Notes under the pieces: generated by a model
The model's input: the letters and a program-made list of their open reading frames with translations, nothing else
Databases searched by the model: none
What the model was told of the DNA's origin: nothing
Origin: Candidatus Omnitrophota bacterium
GTDB lineage: Bacteria; Omnitrophota; Gorgyraeia; Zapsychrales; Fredricksoniimonadaceae
Assembly (NCBI GenBank): GCA_903861305.1
Contig: CAIOTT010000036.1
Coordinates: forward strand, 1 to 43,247
Direction of reading: 5' to 3'
Length of the DNA: 43,247 nucleotides
Shown: piece by piece, positions 31,620 to 40,766 of the stretch
Layout of the letters: every line of letters starts with the position of its first letter
Position numbering within the stretch: position 1 is the stretch's first letter
Made by a program: the position numbers and the translations under genes

Positions 31620-33010
31620 ACGTTTTCATGAGGACGTTGATGATCGCCGTGTTGTTCAGTCTGTTTTCTTTGTGCCCTTTGGCCGAGGCTCAGGAGAAGA
31701 TCGACCTGAAAAAACCGATCACATTCACCGACCAGGACCGTGTTCTGGTCTTCGCGCCGCATCCCGATGATGAGAGCATTGCCGCGGGGGGAGTGATCCA
31801 GCAGGCTCTAAAAGCCGGCGCGAAGGTCAAGGTCTGTCTGGTCACTTACGGGGAGAATAATGAATTCTCCTTCATTGTCTACGAACGGCGGATCGTGCTC
31901 AAGCCGAAGGAATTCCTGCGTCTGGGAGAAGTGCGCCATCAGGAGAGCCTTGACGCATTGGCTTTATTGGGGGTCCCTCTTGAAAATGTTGTTTCCCTCG
32001 GATATCCGGATTACGGGACCATGGAGATATTCTTGAAGTATTGGGGTGAAACGAAGCCTTTCCGGAGCATGCTATCACGCAAGCGCGTTGTGCCGTTCAG
32101 TGACGCGCTTTCGCCGGGATCACCTTATGTCGGTGAAAGCATGCTGAGGGACTTCAAGCGTGTGATCGAGGATTATAGACCGACGAAGATATTCATGCCC
32201 AATCCGGGCGATGTCAACAGGGACCATCGGGCGACCCCTCTTTTTACCCAGGTCGCTTTGTGGGAATTGGAAGACCGCGGTCAGATCACGCCTCCTGAAA
32301 TATTCAGTTACATTGTTCATGTTGCCGGATGGCCTGTCCCCAGGGGATATTTCCCCCAGCAGCAGCTGCTTTTGCCGCCGTCCCTTGAGAAGAGCGGGAT
32401 GTCCTGGATCGAGCAGCCGCTTGATCCAGATGAAATATCAAAGAAATACGACGCTGTCATGAAATATCCGACCCAGGTCAAGTATGCGCCGCACTACCTG
32501 GTCACCTTTGTCCGGCGTGACGAGCTGTTCGAGAAATTTTCTTCTTTGTCCATTCACCGGCAGCTGGCCTCGGACAGTGAGCTTGTCTGGGCGTACGTGG
32601 GTGTTAATGAGCCGCCCAAAGGCCGTTTTAAAAGCGATGCCACGGACCATTTTGCCCAACTTGCGTACGCGCGTCAGGGGAATTATCTCGTGGTGAAGGT
32701 TGTCCTTAAGCGGGTCCTTGACAAGGAATTCGGCTTGTCCGTGTTCCTGATCGGTTACAACGCGAGGGTCCCGTTCTCGACGATGCCAAAGATAAGCCTG
32801 CTTGTCGGCTTGAACGGTTTTCATATCAAGGATAAGAAAAAGACCATCGTTCCCAAGGATGTTATTTTTATCGAGAATGAGAAAGAATTGTTGTTCAAGG
32901 TCCCGTTATCCCTGCTGGGAAACCCTGACCGCGTCTTAACTTCCGCGAAAACCATGCTCTACGACCTCACGCTGGACGAACTTGCCTGGCGGATCCTGGA
33001 GCTCCCGTGA
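31616..33010 (+). CDS. Secreted PIG-L family deacetylase with C-terminal extension
   Basis: A 464-residue protein with a signal peptide (about residues 1-23, ending AEA before QEKID). The N-terminal half is a PIG-L (LmbE-like) zinc-dependent N-acetyl deacetylase domain: FAPHPDDESIAAGG, HQESLDALALLGV and the downstream DVNRDHRAT histidine block. These enzymes deacetylate GlcNAc-type sugars. About 180 residues at the C-terminus look beta-rich and match nothing I recognise. The start is ATG 31616 with GGAGG just upstream, overlapping the mtaB stop. It heads an envelope or glycan-related run of genes. Confidence 0.88.
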   Translation: MNVFMRTLMIAVLFSLFSLCPLAEAQEKIDLKKPITFTDQDRVLVFAPHPDDESIAAGGVIQQALKAGAKVKVCLVTYGENNEFSFIVYERRIVLKPKEFLRLGEVRHQESLDALALLGVPLENVVSLGYPDYGTMEIFLKYWGETKPFRSMLSRKRVVPFSDALSPGSPYVGESMLRDFKRVIEDYRPTKIFMPNPGDVNRDHRATPLFTQVALWELEDRGQITPPEIFSYIVHVAGWPVPRGYFPQQQLLLPPSLEKSGMSWIEQPLDPDEISKKYDAVMKYPTQVKYAPHYLVTFVRRDELFEKFSSLSIHRQLASDSELVWAYVGVNEPPKGRFKSDATDHFAQLAYARQGNYLVVKVVLKRVLDKEFGLSVFLIGYNARVPFSTMPKISLLVGLNGFHIKDKKKTIVPKDVIFIENEKELLFKVPLSLLGNPDRVLTSAKTMLYDLTLDELAWRILELP

Positions 33011-33654
33011 AGGCGGTCATTCGTCCTTATCAGGCTTCGGACCGTGATGCGTTGCGCCAGATCGCTTATGATACAGCTTTGATGGGTCGCAGCGCGGATG
33101 CTTTCTTCGAGGGGGAAGAATTCCTTAAAGATGCTTTGACGGCGTATTTTACAGATCATGAGCCAGAGAGTTCCTGGATCGCGGAAGTGGATGGCGCCAT
33201 CGCCGGGTATGTTATCGCCGCGAGGGATGAGTCCAGGATGTGGAAATGTTTTCTGTTAAGGATACTGCCTGAACTCCTGGTCGAGTTCCTCCGTTCGGGC
33301 ATGATCTTCAAGGTGACCAATCTCAGGCTTGTCAAGGGGGTTATCGCGGGGTGGTTCAGCGGTGAACTTAAAGCTCCCGATCTTTCCAAGGAATATCCGG
33401 CCGTTCTTCATATTAATATCAAGGATGGCCTGCGTGGTGCCGGCGCAGGCACGGCGCTCTTGAACGTCCTGCTGGATTCTTTTCGCCGTGACGGGGTGAA
33501 GGGGATCCGCCTGGCCACCATGTCTGACAAGGGCGCGTCCTTTTTCAAAAAGAACGGTTTTACGCAGCTTTTTGAAGGCAAACGTTCATATTTCAATGAA
33601 GCGGCAGGTTTTGAGGTCCCTCTGTATATTTTCGGCATGAAATTGACCCCTTAA
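33007..33654 (+). CDS. GNAT family N-acetyltransferase
   Basis: A 215-residue GCN5-related acetyltransferase. The acetyl-CoA-binding motif is DGLRGAGAGTALLNVLL (R-G-x-G-x-G/A pattern), and the C-terminal part (KGASFFKKNGFTQLFEG) is typical of motif B. An insert of about 45 residues between beta strands (around residues 73-125) lengthens it. The substrate is unknown; next to a PIG-L deacetylase and glycosyltransferases an amino sugar is possible. The GTG start at 33007 overlaps the PIG-L stop (GTGA). Confidence 0.85.
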   Translation: MKAVIRPYQASDRDALRQIAYDTALMGRSADAFFEGEEFLKDALTAYFTDHEPESSWIAEVDGAIAGYVIAARDESRMWKCFLLRILPELLVEFLRSGMIFKVTNLRLVKGVIAGWFSGELKAPDLSKEYPAVLHINIKDGLRGAGAGTALLNVLLDSFRRDGVKGIRLATMSDKGASFFKKNGFTQLFEGKRSYFNEAAGFEVPLYIFGMKLTP

Positions 33655-33710
33655 GGACAAGCGTTGTTGAGCCCCGTCGTGTGAGGGCTGGCACAGGAGA
33701 AAGGAACATC

Positions 33711-35339
33711 TTGAAGAACATCATTATCCTTACGCTTTTTAGTTGTTTTATTTTTTTCTGTGGCAACAATATTGTCAGCCTGACGAGTCCCGACGAGGTC
33801 TTTTATGTCCAGACAGCCAAGGAAATGGCGCGGCAGGGGACATGGGTGACGCCATATATTTTTGGCCAGCCGCAGTTTGAAAAACCGGTCCTGACGTATG
33901 ATCTGATTCGCGCCGGTTTTCTTTTGTTCAAGGAAACGCCGTTCGCGGCGAGGTTTTTTCCCGCCCTTTTTGCCCTGATCGGCATATTGGCTGTTTATTT
34001 CATGGCCGCTATGGCCTGGCAGGATGAAAGCAAGGCGTTCATGGCTGCGCTGGTGCTCATGACCTCCGGCCTTTACATCGGCCTGGCGCGCACGGTCTTT
34101 ACGGACATGATCTTTTCTGTTTTCATCCTCCTGAGCCTGACGTCATTTTACGCCGCGTTCAGTCGTCCGGCGTGGAAAACATCAGGGCTTCTTCTGTTCC
34201 ATGTCTTTGCCGCGCTGGCGGTACTGACCAAGGGCCCTTTGGGATTCGCCATACCTTTGCTGATCGTGGTGATATTTCTTTTGTTGCGCAAGGATATCTC
34301 CTTTATCAATGCCGCCGGGTTTTGGTGGGGCCTGCTGCTTTTCTTGTTGTTATCGCTGCCCTGGTATATCGTTATCCTGCGGCTTTACGACGGGACATTT
34401 ATCCGCGAGTTCTTCTATAACGACCATTGGCGCCGGCTTATCGAAGCCGAGCATCTCAAGAATGACCGCTGGTATTTTTATCCCGCCTCTATGGCCCTCT
34501 GCATGTTCCCGTGGGTCTTGTTCGTGGTGGCAGCCTGCGTGACAGCGTTCAAAGCGTTCTTTAAGCGTGAGGGACCGCTTTTTCAGACTTTTCTGATCGT
34601 CTGGATCATGGTTGTGTTCGTGATCTTCCAGACAGCGCATTCCAAGCTGGTGAGTTATATCTTCCCTTTATTTCCTGCGCTGGCCCTATTGGCCGGGGAA
34701 TGCCTCTTTGAACGTACGCAGCGTAAAGACGCGCCTTTGTCGAGGTTGTTCATCGGAACATGCGGACTGCTGGCCCTTATTCCTGTCGCGTTCCTTGTGG
34801 CGGCTGTGAAATATCCCGCGTATCTTCCTCCAAAACCTCTTTTTTTGACAGGGATGGTCGTGGAATTGTTGTTCATCGCCGTTGCCGGCGTCGCCGTATA
34901 CTTGAAGAATGCCCGTTTGTCCGCGGGCATCTTTAGTTTGCAAATGCCGCTGCTTGTTTTTTTATTGTTCGCTGTCCACCAGAACATTGAACCATATGTT
35001 TCAACCCAGGACGCGGCCTCCTGGTTAATGAACGGGCGGACTGTCAACGGCAAGATCCTGACCTCTAAATTCTTTGCCAGGGCGGTGCTTTTTTATACGG
35101 GGAAAGATGTGGTCCTGATGAATGTGAACAGCACGAATTTCTTCAGTCCTCATCCAGTCCCTGATCTGAATACGGAAGCCAAGGTCCTGGATTTCTTGAA
35201 AAGTCAGCCGGAAACTTACGGGATACTGAAGAAGGATTCCTGGAAACAGCTCAAAGGTATTTGTGAGGGTCATGGGTTCCTTGCCGAGTTGCTTAATGTG
35301 ATCGGTGATGAGTATGTCGTCAGGGTCGCGGCGCACTAA
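33711..35339 (+). CDS. ArnT-like membrane glycosyltransferase (GT39/PMT family)
   Basis: A 542-residue protein with about 10-12 membrane helices. The N-terminal periplasmic loop carries the catalytic acidic pair in SLTSPDEVFYVQTAKEMARQ and the family block GQPQFEKPVLTYDL. Such enzymes use polyprenyl-phosphate sugars to glycosylate lipids or proteins outside the membrane (ArnT adds aminoarabinose to lipid A). The acceptor here is unknown. The start is TTG 33711 with AAAGGA correctly spaced; the frame opens at 33681. Its 3' end overlaps the GIY-YIG gene. Confidence 0.88.
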   Translation: MKNIIILTLFSCFIFFCGNNIVSLTSPDEVFYVQTAKEMARQGTWVTPYIFGQPQFEKPVLTYDLIRAGFLLFKETPFAARFFPALFALIGILAVYFMAAMAWQDESKAFMAALVLMTSGLYIGLARTVFTDMIFSVFILLSLTSFYAAFSRPAWKTSGLLLFHVFAALAVLTKGPLGFAIPLLIVVIFLLLRKDISFINAAGFWWGLLLFLLLSLPWYIVILRLYDGTFIREFFYNDHWRRLIEAEHLKNDRWYFYPASMALCMFPWVLFVVAACVTAFKAFFKREGPLFQTFLIVWIMVVFVIFQTAHSKLVSYIFPLFPALALLAGECLFERTQRKDAPLSRLFIGTCGLLALIPVAFLVAAVKYPAYLPPKPLFLTGMVVELLFIAVAGVAVYLKNARLSAGIFSLQMPLLVFLLFAVHQNIEPYVSTQDAASWLMNGRTVNGKILTSKFFARAVLFYTGKDVVLMNVNSTNFFSPHPVPDLNTEAKVLDFLKSQPETYGILKKDSWKQLKGICEGHGFLAELLNVIGDEYVVRVAAH

Positions 35340-35634
35340 GGAACGATCAGGCAAGAGCCGTCCGCGCAGGAAAAAGATCGTTCGCTGTGCGGGCTTTGTT
35401 GTTTATATTCTCTGTTGCTCTGATGGGACGTTCTATACCGGTTATACCAAAGACCTGAAGGCACGCCTTAAGCTTCATAATTCCGGGCGCGGGGCCAAAT
35501 ATGTCCGGGGAAGAACGCCTGTCCGGCTTGTTTATTTCAAGCCGTATCGCTACTACAAGTCTGCTGTTAAGGAAGAAGCCCGGATCAAGGCGCTCACGCG
35601 TCAGGACAAAGAGAGATTGATCATACAATGCTGA
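35314..35634 (+). CDS. GIY-YIG (URI-type) nuclease domain protein
   Basis: A 106-residue protein with a small GIY-YIG domain: FVVYILCCSDGTFYTGYTKD (GIY and YIG strands), then LHNSGRGAKYVRGRTPVRLV, EEARIKALTRQDKERLI with the metal-binding Glu. The N-terminal 25 residues are basic and not conserved. UPF0213-type proteins of this sort have unclear roles, probably in DNA handling. Possible starts are ATG 35308 and ATG 35314, both inside the end of the GT39 gene. It overlaps the PEGA gene by 7 nt. Confidence 0.88.
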   Translation: MSSGSRRTKERSGKSRPRRKKIVRCAGFVVYILCCSDGTFYTGYTKDLKARLKLHNSGRGAKYVRGRTPVRLVYFKPYRYYKSAVKEEARIKALTRQDKERLIIQC

Positions 35635-37046
35635 TACTGCGCAGGATCGTCTTTTACACATTTCTATTGTTGTACCTTATCCTTTGTCCGGGATTGTTGC
35701 TCTACGCCTCCGGGTATATTTTTGATCCTTTGACCCGCGAAGTGGCGCGCACAGGATTGATCCACTTGAATTCCATCCCTCCGGGAGCGAACGTTTATCT
35801 GGAGCGCAGCCGTTTTATTCAGAGGACCCCCGCGACCCTCGAAAAGCTTTACCCGGGTGATTACAGGGTCACCATTGAACTTCCCGGATACAGGATGTGG
35901 ACGCAGAAAGTCGCTGTCAAGCCAGGCAAGGCGACAGCTTTTGACAAGGTCCTTCTTCTTCCCAGGGACCTATCGTCGAAGGAGGTCCTTGAGGGGGTCT
36001 ATAAGCAGATCTATATATTACCGGGGACAGATCTTCTTCTTGCCGCCAGGTCCACGGAGCTTGAAAGCTTCCAGCTGTATAATATCAAGGATAACAAGGC
36101 GGTGCCTCTGGTCGGGGCAGGGTCTTCATGGCGTTCTTTTTCCGTTATATCCCTTTTTCATGAGGACGAAAGCCGGTCGTTCATCCTTTACGGCGGGGGC
36201 TTATGGGAAAGGAAATATCTTCTGGTCAATGTGAAAGGTGACGCGCCTGTTATCACGGATATTACAAAACTCCTGGCCCGTGATCCTTTGCTCATCGAAT
36301 GGGATCCGCTGGAACCTGATCAGATCTTTGCGATCTATTCCGATGCCATTGACCGTATCAATACCGCCACCGCTGCCGTCTATCCCAGGGATATCGAGAA
36401 CGTGAAAGGCTGCGGTTTTCAGAACAACCGTGTTTATCTGATGACCGCCGATGATCACTTTATCAAGTATGCCCACGACAAGGCCAGGGTGGAACCTTTT
36501 CTCCTGGCCGAACGTTTTGATCCCCGCATCCTTTCAAGAAAAGTATTTTACCGTATTTTCGCGCCTGAGGATAACAGGGTATTCCTTCTCGGGGAGAACG
36601 GCAGCCTCTTGTCCAATCATCCCCCGTACGGCATCATCGATAAGGGTGTGCTGGGGGTGAAGTTCAATGACCATGGAAGAACATTCATGAGCTGGACATC
36701 GTCGACGATCGCCGTGTTTGACCAGGGCGATGAAAAAAAAGAGGCTCATGGAGGGAACGCTATCAAGACTGTCTTTCGGACAGGGCAGGATATCCGCCAA
36801 TGCTTCTGGGCACTCGATGCGTCCCATATCGTCTGCAATGATAACGACAGGATACTTCTGATCGAGGTTGAACCTCAGGGCGAAGAACACAGTGAGTTCA
36901 TCGCGGCTGTCAAGAAGGGGACGTCGATCTTCTTCAGCAATGCCACGGGGTGTGTTTATTTCCTGGATGAGGGGAGCCGTTTTCAGCGCATCCAGCTTGT
37001 GCCGCCGGAAAATCTTGTCCAGAAATTCCTAAATGAAAGGGATTGA
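35628..37046 (+). CDS. PEGA-domain membrane-anchored protein
   Basis: A 472-residue protein with an N-terminal anchor helix (about residues 8-27) and a PEGA domain (about residues 43-110) marked by GLIHLNSIPPGANVYLERSR, TPATLEKLYPGDYRVTIELP and GYRMW. The remaining 350 residues look beta-rich, possibly a propeller-like fold, but show no family I can name. PEGA domains occur on the outer face of bacterial envelopes. Its ATG overlaps the GIY-YIG gene. The following glycosyltransferase starts 2 nt after the stop, so the two may act together in envelope polysaccharide work. Confidence 0.83.
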   Translation: MLILRRIVFYTFLLLYLILCPGLLLYASGYIFDPLTREVARTGLIHLNSIPPGANVYLERSRFIQRTPATLEKLYPGDYRVTIELPGYRMWTQKVAVKPGKATAFDKVLLLPRDLSSKEVLEGVYKQIYILPGTDLLLAARSTELESFQLYNIKDNKAVPLVGAGSSWRSFSVISLFHEDESRSFILYGGGLWERKYLLVNVKGDAPVITDITKLLARDPLLIEWDPLEPDQIFAIYSDAIDRINTATAAVYPRDIENVKGCGFQNNRVYLMTADDHFIKYAHDKARVEPFLLAERFDPRILSRKVFYRIFAPEDNRVFLLGENGSLLSNHPPYGIIDKGVLGVKFNDHGRTFMSWTSSTIAVFDQGDEKKEAHGGNAIKTVFRTGQDIRQCFWALDASHIVCNDNDRILLIEVEPQGEEHSEFIAAVKKGTSIFFSNATGCVYFLDEGSRFQRIQLVPPENLVQKFLNERD

Positions 37047-37048
37047 AC

Positions 37049-38650
37049 GTGCAGTTCGTTTATTCGCGTCATCAACTTGACCCTAAAGAGCGCCGTATCG
37101 AGAGGTTCTTTGAGACCCTTCCCGGCGCCTTGTCCTGGTCGATCATTGTGGGGATGACGGTCCTTTCTGTCACGAACCATTTGCTCGCTTCCGCGATCAT
37201 GGTGGCCTTTGTCTTGTTTTGGGTCTTTCGCCTGCTTTATATGAACATTTTTCTTGTGATCTCCTATATGAGGCTTCACATTGAAAAGGGGACTGACTGG
37301 ATGGGGTTGATCGGGAAGATCGGGCTTCCTCCGGAGTCGCTGGCAGGGGTAGATCCATTCCGGCGCAGGCAGATCGAATCTTTATGGAGGGCCGATCAGC
37401 ATCCCCCGAAGCCGGAGGACTTATATCATCTTGTGATCTTGCCGGTGGTGCGGGAAGGTCGCAATATCCTGGAGCCGGGAGTGAAAAGCCTGGTCGATGG
37501 CGCTTATCCTTCGCAACAGGTCCTTGTTGTCATTGCGCTTGAGGCCAGGGCTGCCGCGCCTGTTAAACAGGATGTCTATGCCATCCAAAAGCATTACGCG
37601 GCTTCTTTTCTTGATTTTCTGGTCGTCGAGCACCCCGGGGATATCCCAGGTGAAGCCATGGTCAAGGGAGCGAATGCCACGTGGGCGGCAAAACACGCGG
37701 CGAAGTATCTGCAGGACAAGGGCATTGCCGAAGAACGCGTTATTGTTTCCTGTTTTGACGCGGATACGGTGGCCCACAAGGAATATCTGGGGTGCCTGAC
37801 GTACTACTTTATGATAACGCCTTCACGGTTGCGTGTGAGCTATCAGCCGATACCGGTCTATTATAATAATCTATGGGATGTCCCAAGTTTTGCCAGGATA
37901 CTTGATATCGGGGCATCTTTCTTCCAGCTTGTTGAGGCCACCAATACCGAAAAGCTTGTTACTTTCTCAAGCCACAGCATGAGCTTCAAGGCCCTTGTGG
38001 AGGTGGGATACTGGCCGGTCGATATGATCTCGGATGATTCCGCGATCTTCTGGAAATCCTTCATTCATTACGATGGTGATTACAAGGTTGTTCCAATTTA
38101 CACGACCGTGTCCATGGATATCGCTTCAGGCAGGAGTTTTGGCAACACTTTCGTTAATATTTACAAACAAAAACGCCGCTGGGCCTGGGGGGTTGAGAAC
38201 CTGCCGGTCGTCCTGCGTGCGTTCCTGAGGTCAAAGAAGATCTCAGTTTACAAGAAGTTGATGTTTGCCAGCAGGTTGTTCGATCTGTTCGTTTCCTGGG
38301 CCACCTGGTCCTATCTTTTGACCGTTATCACATGGCTGCCCATGCTTTTTGCGGGGCGTGAGTTCTCGTCAACGACCATGTATTACATGGCGCCCAGGAT
38401 CAAGGATGTTATTTTCGGGCTTTCTCTAATAGGTCTTGTTATTTGCATTGCCATAAGTTTTGCGCTTTTATCGACCAGCACGATCCGTCAGCGGCGGTCA
38501 CATATGGTCCTTCACGTATTTGACTGGCTGGCGATCCCTTTTGTGGTGCTGTTGCTCAGTTCGGTTCCGGCGCTTGACGCTCAAACGCGCCTTATGCTGG
38601 GAAAAGACATCCAGTTCAGGGTAACTGAGAAACATCGGAATAAAGCCTAG
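37049..38650 (+). CDS. Membrane glycosyltransferase family 2
   Basis: A 533-residue processive-type GT2 protein with membrane helices at both ends (two near residues 28-75, several after about 395). Catalytic motifs: DADTVAHKEYLGCL (DxD), DMISDDSAIFWKS (acidic acceptor site) and QKRRWAWGVENLP (QxxRW). These suggest polysaccharide or glycolipid synthesis with product passing through the membrane. The GTG start at 37049 has AAAGGG 7 nt upstream; a TTG at 37043 is less well spaced. The gene ends in TAG. A G-C-rich inverted repeat follows. Confidence 0.9.
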   Translation: MQFVYSRHQLDPKERRIERFFETLPGALSWSIIVGMTVLSVTNHLLASAIMVAFVLFWVFRLLYMNIFLVISYMRLHIEKGTDWMGLIGKIGLPPESLAGVDPFRRRQIESLWRADQHPPKPEDLYHLVILPVVREGRNILEPGVKSLVDGAYPSQQVLVVIALEARAAAPVKQDVYAIQKHYAASFLDFLVVEHPGDIPGEAMVKGANATWAAKHAAKYLQDKGIAEERVIVSCFDADTVAHKEYLGCLTYYFMITPSRLRVSYQPIPVYYNNLWDVPSFARILDIGASFFQLVEATNTEKLVTFSSHSMSFKALVEVGYWPVDMISDDSAIFWKSFIHYDGDYKVVPIYTTVSMDIASGRSFGNTFVNIYKQKRRWAWGVENLPVVLRAFLRSKKISVYKKLMFASRLFDLFVSWATWSYLLTVITWLPMLFAGREFSSTTMYYMAPRIKDVIFGLSLIGLVICIAISFALLSTSTIRQRRSHMVLHVFDWLAIPFVVLLLSSVPALDAQTRLMLGKDIQFRVTEKHRNKA

Positions 38651-38653
38651 TGC

Positions 38654-38682
38654 AGCCCGCCCGAAGTGGCGAAAAACGGGCT
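38654..38682 (+). terminator. Weak hairpin after the GT2 gene
   Basis: AGCCCG (38654-38659) pairs with CGGGCT (38677-38682) around a 17-nt loop, followed by TGTTCACG rather than a T tract. It may be a weak or Rho-type terminator closing the envelope gene run. Confidence 0.35.
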
Positions 38683-38705
38683 TGTTCACGTATTTGATTA
38701 TATTA

Positions 38706-38743
38706 AAAAAATATTTTTTATTTCAAAGGGCATGTGATATTAT
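38706..38743 (+). promoter_or_regulatory. AT-rich palindrome, CAAAGGG and -10 upstream of the ACAD/etf operon
   Basis: AAAAAATATTTTTT (38706-38719) is followed by CAAAGGG (38724-38730) and the extended -10 TGATATTAT (TATTAT at 38738-38743). The arrangement parallels that upstream of nqrA (9531-9568). A transcript start near 38750 would leave about 40 nt of leader and a clear GGAGG site before the ATG. Confidence 0.45.
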
Positions 38744-38789
38744 TGGTGGAATTTAGAATCCTTGAAATAGTCAATCGAGTGGAGGATCA

Positions 38790-39944
38790 ATGATAGATTA
38801 TTTACTTACCGAAGAGCAGCAGATGATACGTGATCTGGCTCGCCAGATAACTGATGAAAAGATCAGGCCTGTGGCGGCGGAGCATGATAAAAGCGAGAAA
38901 TTCCCCTGGGAGATCATGAAGGTCATGGCCCAGTCGGACCTCTTCGGTGTTTATATCGAGCAAAAGTATGGCGGGTTAGGCGGCGGGGTGTTCGAACTTT
39001 GCCTTGCGACTGAAGAATTTTCCAAAGGTTGCGCGGGGATCGCTATTTGTTACTCGGCATCGGCGCTTGGAGCCTATCCGATCATCCTGTTCGGTACAGA
39101 GGAACAGAAACAGAAATATTTGCCATCGATCGCCAAGGGTGAAAGACTGGCGGCGTTCGGTTTGACGGAACCTGCCGCGGGGTCGGATGCCAGCGCGCTT
39201 CAGACTACAGCCGTGAAACAGGGCGATCATTACGTCCTGAACGGGGTCAAGCATTTCATCACCAACGGCGGTGACGCCGAGATCTACACGATCATTGCCA
39301 TGACCGACAAGACCAAGGGTGCCAGGGGTGCCAGCCTGTTTGTCGTTGAAAAAGGCACGCCCGGTTTCAGCTTTGGCAAGAAAGAAGACAAGCTGGGTAT
39401 CCGTGCATCTTCGACACGCGAGCTTATTTTTGATAATTGCAAGGTCCCGAAAGAAAATCTCCTTGGCAAAGAGGGGATGGGCTTTATTGCGGCCATGAAG
39501 ACGTTTGATATGTCCCGTCCCGGGATCGGTGCGCAGGCGGTCGGCATCGCCCAGGGGGCGCTGGATGAGGCGGTCAAATATTCCAAGCAGAGAAAGCAGT
39601 TCGATAGATCTATCTCTACGTTCCAGGGCATCCAGTGGATGCTGGCCGATATGGCTACGGAAGTGGAAGCTTCACGCGCTCTGGTGTATGCTTCAGCAAG
39701 GGAAGTCGATGCTGGGAAAAAGAACGTTGGCGTTCATTCCGCGATGGCCAAGTTGTATGCGTCAGACGTGGCGATGAAGGTTACGACCGATGCGGTCCAG
39801 ATCTTCGGCGGTTATGGCTATATGAAGGAGTATCCTGCCGAGAAATATATGCGTGACGCTAAGATCACACAAATTTATGAAGGGACGAATCAGATCCAGC
39901 GCAATATCATTGGCCTGGGCCTGATCAAAGAATCCGCCCGATGA
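38790..39944 (+). CDS. Acyl-CoA dehydrogenase (short-chain, Bcd-like)
   Basis: A 384-residue FAD enzyme of the acyl-CoA dehydrogenase family, probably acting on short-chain enoyl- or acyl-CoA. Seen: AFGLTEPAAGSDASALQTTA and HYVLNGVKHFITNGG (FAD and substrate region), GFSFGKKEDKLGIRASSTRE and, near the C-terminus, QIFGGYGYMKEYPAEKYMRD with IYEGTNQIQRNIIG, whose Glu is the catalytic base. GGAGG lies 5 nt before the ATG. It shares an ATGA with etfB and heads an ACAD-etfB-etfA operon like those of electron-bifurcating butyryl- or caffeyl-CoA dehydrogenase complexes. Confidence 0.95.
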   Translation: MIDYLLTEEQQMIRDLARQITDEKIRPVAAEHDKSEKFPWEIMKVMAQSDLFGVYIEQKYGGLGGGVFELCLATEEFSKGCAGIAICYSASALGAYPIILFGTEEQKQKYLPSIAKGERLAAFGLTEPAAGSDASALQTTAVKQGDHYVLNGVKHFITNGGDAEIYTIIAMTDKTKGARGASLFVVEKGTPGFSFGKKEDKLGIRASSTRELIFDNCKVPKENLLGKEGMGFIAAMKTFDMSRPGIGAQAVGIAQGALDEAVKYSKQRKQFDRSISTFQGIQWMLADMATEVEASRALVYASAREVDAGKKNVGVHSAMAKLYASDVAMKVTTDAVQIFGGYGYMKEYPAEKYMRDAKITQIYEGTNQIQRNIIGLGLIKESAR

Positions 39945-40723
39945 ACGTTATTGTCTGCATCAAACAGGTTCCTGACACCACAGAGGTCAGGATCGATCCG
40001 GTCACCAAGAACCTTGTCAGGGAAGGCGTCAAGTCGATCATCAACCCTTTTGATGCTTACGCCATCGAAGAAGGCGTGCGCCTGAAAGAAAAATTCGGCG
40101 GCAAGGTTACGGCTGTCACGATGGGGCCTCCGCAGGCCGAGATGGTGCTCCGGGAGGCTATTTCTCTGGGGTGCGATGACGCGATCCTTGTCAGTGACCG
40201 TGCTTTTGCGGGTTCAGATACACTGGCCACAGGGTATACGCTTTCCAAAGCTGTTGCCAAGATCAAAGATTATGACCTTATTATTTGCGGGAAGCAGGCC
40301 ATTGACGGTGATACCGCCCAGGTCGGGCCTGGTGTTGCCGCCATGCTGGACATCCCCCAGATCACGTATGTCCGCAAGATCAACGATGTCAAGGACGGCG
40401 AGATCACGGCCGAACGTTCGACCGAAGAAGGGTATGAGGTCGTTCAGACCAAATTGCCATGCCTTATCACGGTCGTGAAAGAGATCAATACCCCGCGCCT
40501 GCCTTCCTTAAAGGGGAAGATGAAAGCCAAAAGCGCGGTGATCCAGGCGTGGAAGGCCGTTGATATCGAGGCCGAACCTGACCGCATCGGGCTTAAAGGG
40601 TCCCCGACCGAGGTCTGGAAGATCTTCACGCCGCCGGCCAGGGCTCAGGGGCAAATATTTCAAGGTGAAGCGCAGGCATCCGTTGATCAGCTTGTCGATT
40701 CTTTAAAGGGCCTTCTTTATTGA
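39941..40723 (+). CDS. etfB: Electron transfer flavoprotein subunit beta
   Basis: A 260-residue ETF beta subunit: IKQVPDTTEVRIDP near the start, AIEEGVRLKEKFGGKVTAVT, GCDDAILVSDRAFAGSDTLA and the KQAIDGDTAQVGPGVAAMLD block, which resembles clostridial bifurcating EtfB proteins that bind FAD where others hold AMP. It pairs with EtfA and the acyl-CoA dehydrogenase. It overlaps the preceding gene by 4 nt; etfA starts 43 nt after its stop. That bifurcation occurs is inference from similarity and context. Confidence 0.95.
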   Translation: MNVIVCIKQVPDTTEVRIDPVTKNLVREGVKSIINPFDAYAIEEGVRLKEKFGGKVTAVTMGPPQAEMVLREAISLGCDDAILVSDRAFAGSDTLATGYTLSKAVAKIKDYDLIICGKQAIDGDTAQVGPGVAAMLDIPQITYVRKINDVKDGEITAERSTEEGYEVVQTKLPCLITVVKEINTPRLPSLKGKMKAKSAVIQAWKAVDIEAEPDRIGLKGSPTEVWKIFTPPARAQGQIFQGEAQASVDQLVDSLKGLLY

Positions 40724-40766
40724 GAGTCCTTCGGGAAGAAGTTCCACAACAAAATCCGGGATCATT

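Noticed and set aside
38705-38723. The A/T palindrome before the ACAD gene as a terminator
   Set aside because: The stem is pure A-T and no GC core precedes the T run. Its match with the nqrA upstream region favours a regulatory role.
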